DNA of 7,675 nucleotides from NCBI GenBank assembly GCA_023433185.1, contig JAEZEN010000379.1:1-7675 (forward strand), given 5' to 3'. The translations under genes and the position numbers were made by a program. The notes beneath the pieces were generated by a model, which was given only the letters and a program-made list of their open reading frames with translations, did not search any database and had not been told where the DNA came from. This document shows positions 1 through 5,831 of this stretch, piece by piece; the first letter of the stretch is position 1; each line of letters begins with the position of its first letter. This DNA comes from Pseudomonadota bacterium (GTDB taxonomy: Bacteria; Pseudomonadota; Alphaproteobacteria; Rhizobiales; Kaistiaceae).

Positions 1-1
1 C

Positions 2-787
2 GACGATCCCGACCCGCTGGTCCGCCGCTCGGCCGCCGCGGCCTTCGCGACGCTTCCTGTCGAAGGCCGCTCGCCGCTCCTCGCCCTCGCCGAGGATCCG
101 GTGCTCGACGTGCGGATCGACGCCGGAAGGCTGCTCGCCGACGTTCCCGACCAGGCTTTGGCGCCCGAAGCGGTGGTGCCGCGCGAGCAGCTGATCGCCG
201 CCTATCGCGCCGCGCAGGCGAGCAATCCGGACCGGCCGGAGTCGCATCACAATCTCGGCCTCCTCGAGATCGCCCTCGGCCGGCCCGGCGCGGCGGAGCG
301 CGCCTTTGCGGACGCTCTGGCGGTCGATACGCTGTTCGTGCCGGCCGCGGTCAACCTCGCCGACCTGTTCCAGGGCAGCGGTCGCGACGCCGAGGGCGAG
401 CCGATCCTCCGAGATCTCGTCACGCGCCTGCCCGACGAGCCCAATGCCCGCCTCGCGCGCGGCTTCTGGCTGGTGCGGAATGGCGAGCCCGAAGCGGCCC
501 GGGAGGAACTTCGCCGCGCCGCGGAAGAGGGGGCGTCGCTGTCGCCGCGCTTCGCCTATGTCTACGCCGTCTCCTTGGCCGACAGCGGCGACCGCGCGGG
601 CGCGATCCGCGTGCTGTCCCGCAATCTCGATGACTTCCCCTACGACCGGGACACCCTGATCGCGCTGGCCGTCTACGAGAGCCAGGCCGGCAACATGGCC
701 GCTGCGACCGCACACGCCGAGCTGCTCGCCGCGCTCGAGCCCGAGGACGCCTCGATCCGCGATTTCCTCAACCAGCTGCGCCGGTGA
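2..787 (+). CDS. HEAT/TPR repeat protein, C-terminal part (5' end outside window)
   Basis: The reading frame is open from the first bases of the window to TGA at 785-787, so the 261 visible residues are the C-terminal part of a longer protein; the GTG at 101 is internal. Visible residues 1-50 look like HEAT repeats (a DPDPLVRRSAA segment, then a DPVLDVRIDAGRLLAD segment). From about residue 65 on there are roughly five TPR units, with the usual pattern of small and aromatic residues (SHHNLGLLEIALGRPGAAERA, near residues 81-101, is the clearest). From memory, this HEAT-plus-TPR tail, with an NLADLFQGSGRDAEGE-like segment, is typical of large periplasmic proteins whose N-terminal half is a multiheme c-type cytochrome domain. 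That half lies outside the window, so the cytochrome link is inference. The role would be protein-protein scaffolding. The next gene on the same strand begins 136 bp downstream and has its own strong ribosome site. Confidence 0.85.
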   Translation, partial: DDPDPLVRRSAAAAFATLPVEGRSPLLALAEDPVLDVRIDAGRLLADVPDQALAPEAVVPREQLIAAYRAAQASNPDRPESHHNLGLLEIALGRPGAAERAFADALAVDTLFVPAAVNLADLFQGSGRDAEGEPILRDLVTRLPDEPNARLARGFWLVRNGEPEAAREELRRAAEEGASLSPRFAYVYAVSLADSGDRAGAIRVLSRNLDDFPYDRDTLIALAVYESQAGNMAAATAHAELLAALEPEDASIRDFLNQLRR

Positions 788-826
788 TCGGGTCAAATTT
801 CGTCACCCCGGTCACCGACGGCGGCG

Positions 827-855
827 TTCCCGCGAAGAGTGCATGCTGCTACCAT
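827..855 (+). promoter_or_regulatory. Possible promoter for the DUF2092 unit
   Basis: A TTCCCG hexamer (827-832) and a TACCAT hexamer (850-855) are separated by 17 bases in the 136-bp gap before the DUF2092 gene. The -10 matches TATAAT at 4 of 6 positions and the -35 matches TTGACA at 3 of 6, so this is a weak sigma-70-type candidate. A 5-bp inverted repeat (gcatg at 841-845, catgc at 853-857) overlaps the -10. The rest of 788-923 shows no gene and no convincing terminator. Confidence 0.25.
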
Positions 856-923
856 GCCGTGGGCTGATGGGAACCGGGTCGCGCGTGCGCCGCCGGCAAC
901 CGGCCCGAGGGAGGAACATCACG

Positions 924-1700
924 ATGCGGAAACCTGGGATGCACATGCTTCTGCCGTGCCTCGCCGCGGCGGCCGGGCTCGGCCTCGCGACCGGCGCCAT
1001 GGCGCAGGACAGTGACGCCACGGCGCGGGCGGCCGTCAAGGCGATGACCGACTTCCTCTCCGCGCAGCAGGCGTTCGCGGTCGAGTTCGACACATCGCTC
1101 GAGGCCGTCACACCCGATTTCGAGAAGATCCAGTTCAACAGCAGCGGCCATGTCGAGGTGGTCCGGCCGGATCGCATCCACATGGCGCGGCGCGGCGGCT
1201 TCGCCGATGTCGAGGCGACCTTCGACGGCCAGGCCCTGACGGTACTCGACAAGGACCGCAACCGCTACGCCGTCGTCCCGATGGGCGGAACCGTCGACGA
1301 GCTCTTCGACCGCCTGCCGGCCGAACGTGGCGTCGGCATGCCGGCGATCGACCTCATCCGGGAGGGAGGCCATGATGCCCTGATGGGCGGGGTCGTCCTC
1401 GCCAGCCACATCGGCGACGCGGTGGTCGGCGGCGTCGACAGCCAGTACTATGCGTTCCGCACCGACAACATCGACTGGCAGGTCTGGATCGCCAACGGCG
1501 ACCAGCCGGTGCCGATGAAGTTCGTCGTCACCACCAAGCACATCGCCCAGGCGCCGCAATACACGATCCAGTTCCGCAACTGGCAGTTCGGCGATGCGGT
1601 GGATGCCGGCGATGAGATCGCGCTCGGCGACGCGGAGAAGGTGGACTTCACGGTCCTCAGCGACATCGACGAGCTTCCGGCTGAAGGAGACGGACAATGA
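924..1700 (+). CDS. Exported DUF2092 family protein
   Basis: This is a predicted periplasmic protein of 258 residues. The ATG at 924 is chosen over the ATG at 843 because an AGGGAGGA ribosome site (908-915) sits just upstream and because it places a normal signal peptide at the N terminus: a basic start, a hydrophobic stretch at residues 9-24, and an AMA|Q cleavage site after residue 27. The mature part matches what I recall of DUF2092: an Ala-rich first helix (about 31-52), an SSGHVEVVRPDRI strand pair (73-85), GGFADVEATFDGQALTVLDK (91-110), and a late FRTDNIDWQVWIANGDQPVPMKFVVTTK region (178-205) followed by PQYTIQFRNW. This layout of repeated antiparallel strands resembles the LolA/LppX fold that binds lipids or lipoproteins; a transport or carrier role is inference only. 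The stop codon overlaps the start of the next gene (ATGA), so the two are probably translated together. Confidence 0.9.
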   Translation: MRKPGMHMLLPCLAAAAGLGLATGAMAQDSDATARAAVKAMTDFLSAQQAFAVEFDTSLEAVTPDFEKIQFNSSGHVEVVRPDRIHMARRGGFADVEATFDGQALTVLDKDRNRYAVVPMGGTVDELFDRLPAERGVGMPAIDLIREGGHDALMGGVVLASHIGDAVVGGVDSQYYAFRTDNIDWQVWIANGDQPVPMKFVVTTKHIAQAPQYTIQFRNWQFGDAVDAGDEIALGDAEKVDFTVLSDIDELPAEGDGQ

Positions 1701-2020
1701 AGACCCTTTCGCGCATCGCCATCGTCGCGGCCGCGGCGGCCCTTCTCTTCACCGACTTCGACTTCACCGCGACCGACGGCCTGCCGCGGGTGTCGATCTC
1801 GGCCCCGGCCGAAGCCCGCGTCGGCCGCCCCGCGACCCCGGTGAGCTACGCCGGCGTCGCCCGCCGCACCACCCGGCGCGTCGTCCGAACCAACTACCGC
1901 GTCAACACGCTGCCGCCGGGCTGCCACTACGGGCCCTATTACGGCGGCAATTACTGGAACTGCGGCGGCGTCTATTACGAGCAGTCCGGCAACGTCTACA
2001 TCCAGGTGACGATCGAGTAG
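1697..2020 (+). CDS. Small exported Tyr/Gly-rich protein with two cysteines
   Basis: I do not recognise a named family for this 107-residue protein. It has an N-terminal hydrophobic segment (residues 7-18) consistent with a signal peptide; a plausible cleavage site is AEA|RV after residue 40, which would make the signal unusually long. Next comes a basic, Thr/Arg-rich stretch (43-66). The C-terminal third is rich in Tyr and Gly (GCHYGPYYGGNYWNCGGVYY, 75-94) and ends in short beta-prone segments (NVYIQVTIE). Cys76 and Cys89 could form a disulfide in the periplasm. The start overlaps the DUF2092 stop by ATGA, with a strong AAGGAGA ribosome site at 1684-1690, so the two proteins are likely made together and act in the same compartment. 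It converges on the ATP-grasp gene with a 9-bp gap and no visible terminator. The gene looks native in base use. Confidence 0.85.
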   Translation: MKTLSRIAIVAAAAALLFTDFDFTATDGLPRVSISAPAEARVGRPATPVSYAGVARRTTRRVVRTNYRVNTLPPGCHYGPYYGGNYWNCGGVYYEQSGNVYIQVTIE

Positions 2021-2029
2021 GCGCACCCG

Positions 2030-2998
2030 TCACGGCCGGATCGGGGAGGTGAAGGCCGCATTGTTGTGGCGGTAGGCCTCGAGCCGCGTCCCGGGAACGA
2101 ACGACACCGGCGACCCGTCGCCGGTGTCGATGTCGAAGAGCAGCCGTCCCATCCGCTCGCGCCCGATCGCCAGGGCGGCGTCGCGGACCGGCGACGGCAT
2201 GGGCCGCACCCGGTAGACCCAGGGATTGGTGTTGATCTCGTAGATCACGTCCCTGCCGCCGACCACCGTGTGGTCAGCCCGGCCCCACTCGATCGCGGAG
2301 AGTTCGAACGCGCGCTTCACCGCCTCCGGGACCGCGTTCGACGCGATCTCCTCGGCCTCGGTGCGGTACATCTCCTCGCTCGGCAGGCCGCGCGTGCCGT
2401 GCTTGGCGGTCCAGTTGTCCTCCACCACGGCGCCGTGGACGTGGTAGGCGTCGCCGATGCGGAATGTGCCGAGCTTCCGCCACACGCCGGGTGCGACCGG
2501 CTCTCCGCAGAACTCGACGACAAGGACGCCGCGGAGCGGATGGCCTTCCGCCTGCCAGTCGGCGAGGAAGCGGTCGAGCCCGGCTTGGTCCTCGATCAGG
2601 CCGCTGAGCGGCCCCTTGTGATCGAATTCCCGGCGCAGGAACACCGGAAAGCGCCGCGGGCGCGGGCGGCCGTCGGCGCGATAGGCGTCGAAGGGGTTGA
2701 TCCCCTCCTCATGCAGGGTGTGGAGCAGTTCGTAGCGGCTCGTGACCCGTGCGGGATCGCTGAGCACCTTCAGCCCAGCAGCCTTGAGGGCCCGGTACAG
2801 GTCCGCGGCGAGCTGGAGTTCCCAGTCGTAGAGCTGGTCGAGACCGGTGAAGACGTAAGTTGCCTGCCGCGCGGTGTCGGCCTTGAACATCTCGTCGTAG
2901 CTCGCCGTGCCGACGGCCGGGGCCGGCGCGCCGAGCTTGCCGTTGGCCAGCGTGTGGATCGGGAAGGCGTGGCCGTTGGCGGTCAGGAAGACGATCAT
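2030..2998 (-). CDS. ATP-grasp domain protein (putative peptide or amino-acid ligase)
   Basis: This is a 322-residue protein with ATP-grasp signatures. Residues 1-120 look like an N-terminal domain (a first strand MIVFLTANGH, then helical segments). FPVFLRREFDHKGPLSGLIE (117-136) resembles the strand, loop and helix of the nucleotide-binding region. GVLVVEFCG (157-165) resembles the hinge strand. The C-terminal metal site is clear: Asp242, then IYEINTNP (252-259) with Glu254 and Asn256 as likely Mg ligands. ATP-grasp enzymes join a carboxylate to an amine, thiol or hydroxyl through an acyl phosphate. The substrate cannot be read from sequence. The ATG at 2998 is the first possible start, since an in-frame stop lies at 3005-3007. 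An AGGGGA ribosome site (3012-3017, minus strand) is somewhat far from it. It diverges from a RiPP-like peptide gene over 88 bp, suggesting shared control and a role in modifying that peptide. It could instead be an unrelated small-molecule ligase. Confidence 0.85.
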   Translation of the reverse strand: MIVFLTANGHAFPIHTLANGKLGAPAPAVGTASYDEMFKADTARQATYVFTGLDQLYDWELQLAADLYRALKAAGLKVLSDPARVTSRYELLHTLHEEGINPFDAYRADGRPRPRRFPVFLRREFDHKGPLSGLIEDQAGLDRFLADWQAEGHPLRGVLVVEFCGEPVAPGVWRKLGTFRIGDAYHVHGAVVEDNWTAKHGTRGLPSEEMYRTEAEEIASNAVPEAVKRAFELSAIEWGRADHTVVGGRDVIYEINTNPWVYRVRPMPSPVRDAALAIGRERMGRLLFDIDTGDGSPVSFVPGTRLEAYRHNNAAFTSPIRP

Positions 2999-3012
2999 CG
3001 AAGCTCAGCGGT

Positions 3013-3074
3013 CCCCTGCGGGTTGGTACTCGGATCGGAATTGTGTATCATCGTCGCAGTTCCATTCGCAGGGG
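3013..3074. promoter_or_regulatory. Divergent promoter region with matched ribosome sites
   Basis: The 88-bp gap between the ATP-grasp gene and the peptide gene carries a good sigma-70-like promoter on the plus strand: TTGGTA (3023-3028), a 17-base spacer, and TATCAT (3046-3051). This predicts a transcript start near 3058 and a leader of about 30 bases. The sequence cccctgcg (3013-3020) is an exact inverted copy of cgcagggg (3067-3074), and each arm contains the Shine-Dalgarno sequence of one of the two genes. The symmetry may simply reflect two similar ribosome sites, or it may be an operator. I found no comparably good minus-strand promoter by eye. Confidence 0.45.
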
Positions 3075-3086
3075 GGATGACCCACG

Positions 3087-3272
3087 ATGATTGATTTCGC
3101 CAAGGTGCGCGCCGGCCTCGCTGACAAGGTCCTCGTCGGTTTCGACAGCGGCGGACTGGACCTGTCCAAGTCGACCGGCGCCAAGCACGGCATCCTCAAG
3201 GTCAATGGTTCGAAGCGCGGCATCCTCAAGGTCAATGGCGCCAAGCGCGGGGTCAAGCGGACCCCGGCCTGA
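3087..3272 (+). CDS. Putative RiPP precursor peptide with repeated basic cores
   Basis: This is a 61-residue peptide preceded by an AGGGGGG ribosome site (3070-3076) 10 bases before the ATG, and by a plausible promoter. Residues 1-30 (starting MIDFAKVRAGLADKVLVGFD) mix acidic, basic and hydrophobic residues with no net charge and look like a leader; there is no signal peptide. From residue 31 the peptide consists of three 10-residue units: GAKHGILKVN, GSKRGILKVN and GAKRGVKRTP, ending in Ala61. This half has nine Lys/Arg and no Asp or Glu, and there is no Cys anywhere. Together with the HExxH gene 22 bp downstream, this fits a ribosomally made peptide whose repeats are modified; Asn40 and Asn50 occupy the same place in units 1 and 2 and are candidate targets. 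I do not recognise a named precursor family. Alternatives are a small basic nucleic-acid-binding or membrane-active peptide. That it is translated is likely; the function is inference. Confidence 0.75.
   Translation: MIDFAKVRAGLADKVLVGFDSGGLDLSKSTGAKHGILKVNGSKRGILKVNGAKRGVKRTPA
3177..3266 (+). repeat. Three tandem 30-bp units in the peptide gene
   Basis: In-frame units at 3177-3206, 3207-3236 and 3237-3266 encode the three 10-residue repeats. Units 1 and 2 share a perfect 21-base match (3188-3208 and 3218-3238), so they duplicated recently or are kept identical. Unit 3 keeps the first five codons (Gly-Ala-Lys-Arg-Gly) but then departs to Val-Lys-Arg-Thr-Pro. Confidence 0.9.
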
Positions 3273-3294
3273 CCGCAGCCCGCAGGGCGCAGGC

Positions 3295-4251
3295 TTGCAC
3301 CTCTTCCTGCCGCACGCCGCGCGTGCAAGGGACATTGATGCTGCGGTTCGCGATCACGTCGCCGGGAGCCTTGTGTCGGTCTCCGATGCCCTGGCCCCGG
3401 CGCTTCCTGATTCGCGCCCCATCCTCGACCGGTTGACCCGCGCGCTGCGCGACGGCCCCGTGCGCCCCGCGGTCGTCGCGCTCTACAGCGACATCGTGCT
3501 CGCCATAGCGGACGAGGACCAGGCGGCGCTGACGACGGCGCTGGCGCGCGCCGCGGCACTCGACGACCCCGCATCGGCTGCGCCATGCCGGGCGGTGACG
3601 CTGCGCGACGAGGACCTCGGCCCGGGCCTCGCCGAGAGCTACCGCCGCCATGCCGACGACGATCCCGAGATCGCGCTCGACCTCGCGCCGGCGGACCCCG
3701 CCGCGATGGCCGAGGCGGCCCGCACCCTCGCGGAGACGGTGGAACTGATCGCCGCCGCCGACCCCGAGCTTTCGGGCGAACTCGCAGCGCTCGTCCGCGA
3801 GGTGGTGTTCGCCGCGAACGGCGGCACCTCTCCGGACTTCGATGGCGCGACCGCCTTCTACCTGTGGGGCGCCAACATCCTCAACATCGCGGGGGCGGCC
3901 GACCCGATGGGCCTCGCCGAGGTGCTCGTTCACGAGGCCGCCCATACCCGCCTCCTCGGCGAGACCATGGGCCAGCCGCTTGCCACCAATCCACCGGAGG
4001 AGCGCTACGCATCGCCGCTCCGTCCCGACCCGCGGCCGATGGAGGGCATCGTCCACGCCAGCTACGTCGTGGCGCGGCTGCACTACCTCGCGGGAAAGCT
4101 CTTCGAGGGGAGCGAGCGAACGAGGCGCCAGGAAGAGAACCGCGCGCGTTTCCTCGCCGGCGACGAGATCATCATGCGCCACGCGGCCTTCACCCCGACC
4201 GGGGCATCCATCTACGCCGCGACCCGCGACTACATGATGGCGGCCGGATAG
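3295..4251 (+). CDS. HExxH-motif putative peptide-modifying enzyme (alpha-KG HExxH hydroxylase-like)
   Basis: From TTG at 3295 the protein has 318 residues. This start is chosen because it follows the peptide gene by 22 bp and has an AGGG ribosome site (3284-3287) 7 bases upstream. The frame is open further upstream but there overlaps the peptide gene and reads as Ser-rich shadow sequence. GTG at 3373 is a fallback. Residues 1-150 are mostly helical and Ala-rich. The diagnostic part is LVHEAAHTRLL, with HEAAH at 213-217, then RPDPRP (243-248) and GIVHASYVVARLHYLAG, with His254 a candidate third metal ligand. This order (HExxH, DPRP, later His, Tyr/Ala helix) matches what I recall of TIGR04267 and of proteins named aKG-HExxH-type peptide beta-hydroxylase. 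They occur beside RiPP precursors and use iron and 2-oxoglutarate rather than acting as zinc proteases. A protease role for the HExxH cannot be excluded. It converges on the membrane-protein gene with a 6-bp gap. Confidence 0.85.
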   Translation: MHLFLPHAARARDIDAAVRDHVAGSLVSVSDALAPALPDSRPILDRLTRALRDGPVRPAVVALYSDIVLAIADEDQAALTTALARAAALDDPASAAPCRAVTLRDEDLGPGLAESYRRHADDDPEIALDLAPADPAAMAEAARTLAETVELIAAADPELSGELAALVREVVFAANGGTSPDFDGATAFYLWGANILNIAGAADPMGLAEVLVHEAAHTRLLGETMGQPLATNPPEERYASPLRPDPRPMEGIVHASYVVARLHYLAGKLFEGSERTRRQEENRARFLAGDEIIMRHAAFTPTGASIYAATRDYMMAAG

Positions 4252-4257
4252 GCGCAT

Positions 4258-4683
4258 CTACGGCGTGTTCCCGCCGCGGGCGACCCCGAGCGGCAGCAGG
4301 GCGAACACGACCTGCGCCGCGAGCCCCGCGGCCCCGGCGGGCTCGGCGAAGCCGGCAAGGAACGCCGCCGGGCCGTTGCCCAGCGCCAGCGTGAGAAGCA
4401 GCTCGGCCACCATGAGCAGCGCGAAGCCGACGCCGCCCATGACCAGCCGGTCGGTCGCACGGGACGGGACCGAGAAGCGGCGGACCAGCCAGCGGCAGGC
4501 CATCCAGGCGACGAGCAGCATGAACGGAATCTCGACCAGCACTGCCGCGAGTTCGCCAAGCCCCGGCACGAGCAGGAGGGTGCGCACCGTCCCGAGCACG
4601 AACCCGGCGGCGAAGACGGTCGCGAAATAGGCAATGCCGGCGCGGGCGGAAGCCCCGGGGCCCTGCCGCCGCGGGCCGGTCAT
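4258..4683 (-). CDS. Four-helix integral membrane protein, unknown function
   Basis: This is a 141-residue protein with four predicted membrane segments at about residues 15-38, 42-66, 79-102 and 117-135; the N terminus is basic (RRQ at 5-7). The loop between helices 2 and 3 is also basic (RWLVRRFSVPSR), placing it in the cytoplasm by the positive-inside rule. The start ATG at 4683 overlaps the hemW stop (ATGA at 4680-4683), which sets the start and implies coupled translation; the same frame stays open through hemW, but that part is a shadow. I do not recognise the family. No catalytic motif is visible; Glu47, Glu51 and Glu94 lie inside or at the edge of membrane segments and could be functional. 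It is the last gene of the rph-rdgB-hemW operon and may be a passenger or may act in the envelope. Confidence 0.8.
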   Translation of the reverse strand: MTGPRRQGPGASARAGIAYFATVFAAGFVLGTVRTLLLVPGLGELAAVLVEIPFMLLVAWMACRWLVRRFSVPSRATDRLVMGGVGFALLMVAELLLTLALGNGPAAFLAGFAEPAGAAGLAAQVVFALLPLGVARGGNTP

Positions 4684-5831
4684 GCCGCGAGGTCGGCGAC
4701 CACCGCGTCGAGCACAAAGAAGCCGGCGCGGGTGGCGCGCAGCCGGCCGTCGACCATGCGCTCGACCATGCCGTGGCGGACCAGATCGGCGAGCTGGGCG
4801 TCGTCGAGATGGCGGCCGGAGACGGCGCGGTAGCGGGCGATGTCGATGCCCTCGACCAGGCGGAGGCCCATCAGCAGCATCTCGTCGCCTTCCTCCTCGG
4901 CGGTGAGGATGTCGTCCACCACCAGGCCGTCGCCGCGGCTCTCGACGCGGGTGAGCCACGCCTCGGGGTGCTTCTCGGTCGCCGTGCCGTGGCGGCCGTC
5001 GGGGAGGACGAGCCGGCCATGGGCACCGGGGCCGATCCCGGCATATTCGCCGTAGCGCCAGTAGACGAGATTGTGCCGGCATTCGGCCCCCGGCCGGGCA
5101 TGGTTGGAAATCTCGTAGGCAGGCATGCCGGCGGCGGCCATCGTGTCGAGGGTCGCGGCGTAGAGCGCGGCGGCACTGTCCTCGTCGGGGGTCACGAGCT
5201 TGCCGGCGCGGTGCAGGGCGGCGAACGGCGTCCCCTCCTCGATCGTCAGCTGGTAGAGCGAGAGATGGTCCGCGGCGAGGGCGATGGCCTCGCCGAGTTC
5301 GCGCGTCCAGTCCGCCTCGGTCTGCCCGGGCCGGGCATAGATCAGGTCGAAGGAGAGCCGCGGGAAGGTGGCTCGCGCCGTCTCGATCGCCGCCCGCGCG
5401 GTCGCCGCGTCGTGCAGCCGGCCGAGCAGGCGGAGGTCGCGATCGTTCAGCGCCTGCACCCCGAGCGACACGCGGTTGACGCCCGCCGCGCGGTAGCCGC
5501 GGAACCGCGTCGCCTCGACGCTCGAGGGATTGGCCTCCATCGAGATCTCGACATCGTCGGACAGGGTCCAGTGCCGCGCCACGGCGTCGAGGACGGTGCC
5601 GACGGTGGAGGGCTCCATCAGCGACGGGGTACCGCCACCGAGAAAGATGCTCGACACCGTGCGCCCCGGCGTCCGGTCCGCAGTCGTCTCGATCTCGCGG
5701 GCGAAGGCGGCGGCGAACCGCGCCTGGTCCGGCGGCTGGTGACGGACATGGGAATTGAAGTCGCAATAGGGGCACTTCGCGGCACAGAACGGCCAGTGGA
5801 CGTACACGCCGAAGCCGGGCTCCCGGCTCAT
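4680..5831 (-). CDS. hemW: HemW, radical-SAM-type heme protein (coproporphyrinogen oxidase-like)
   Basis: The 383-residue length is normal for HemW. The radical SAM cluster motif CAAKCPYC gives Cys16, Cys20 and Cys23 as the 4Fe-4S ligands. FLGGGTPSL (63-71) is the SAM-binding Gly motif, [10 protein letters not shown] (121-130) follows, and HNLVYW (263-268) is the HNxxYW motif that marks HemW as distinct from the true oxygen-independent coproporphyrinogen III dehydrogenase HemN. The C-terminal part (from about 310) fits the HemN C-terminal domain. HemW binds heme and is thought to deliver it to membrane respiratory enzymes; coproporphyrinogen oxidase activity is not expected. The start overlaps the rdgB stop (ATGA at 5828-5831) and the ribosome site is weak, so translation is probably coupled. 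Not to be confused with a RiPP radical SAM enzyme: it belongs to the housekeeping operon. Confidence 0.95.
   Translation of the reverse strand: MSREPGFGVYVHWPFCAAKCPYCDFNSHVRHQPPDQARFAAAFAREIETTADRTPGRTVSSIFLGGGTPSLMEPSTVGTVLDAVARHWTLSDDVEISMEANPSSVEATRFRGYRAAGVNRVSLGVQALNDRDLRLLGRLHDAATARAAIETARATFPRLSFDLIYARPGQTEADWTRELGEAIALAADHLSLYQLTIEEGTPFAALHRAGKLVTPDEDSAAALYAATLDTMAAAGMPAYEISNHARPGAECRHNLVYWRYGEYAGIGPGAHGRLVLPDGRHGTATEKHPEAWLTRVESRGDGLVVDDILTAEEEGDEMLLMGLRLVEGIDIARYRAVSGRHLDDAQLADLVRHGMVERMVDGRLRATRAGFFVLDAVVADLAA

Noticed and set aside
849..1697. 282-residue minus-strand frame opposite the DUF2092 gene
   Set aside because: It covers a clear signal-peptide protein with a strong ribosome site on the other strand and has no motif of its own.
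2066..3094. 342-residue open frame on the plus strand opposite the ATP-grasp gene
   Set aside because: It is the antisense shadow of a well-supported ATP-grasp gene in high-GC DNA; its product has no recognisable motif, and it would overlap the promoter and start of the peptide gene.
3077..3094. Five-codon ORF (ATG at 3077) overlapping the peptide gene start, as a leader peptide
   Set aside because: Its ATG directly abuts the run of six G, too close for initiation, and the ATG at 3087 has proper spacing from the same ribosome site.
3177..3266. The tandem 30-bp units as a CRISPR array or non-coding repeat
   Set aside because: The units are directly adjacent without spacers, keep the reading frame exactly, and encode conserved residues.
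3253..4257. 334-residue open frame on the minus strand opposite the HExxH gene
   Set aside because: Antisense shadow: Arg/Gly/Val-rich, no motif, while the plus strand carries the HExxH, DPRP and later His motifs.
4680..5831. hemW as a RiPP radical SAM maturase belonging to the peptide locus
   Set aside because: The HNxxYW motif and the operon with rdgB and rph identify housekeeping HemW; there is no SPASM-type Cys-rich C terminus.
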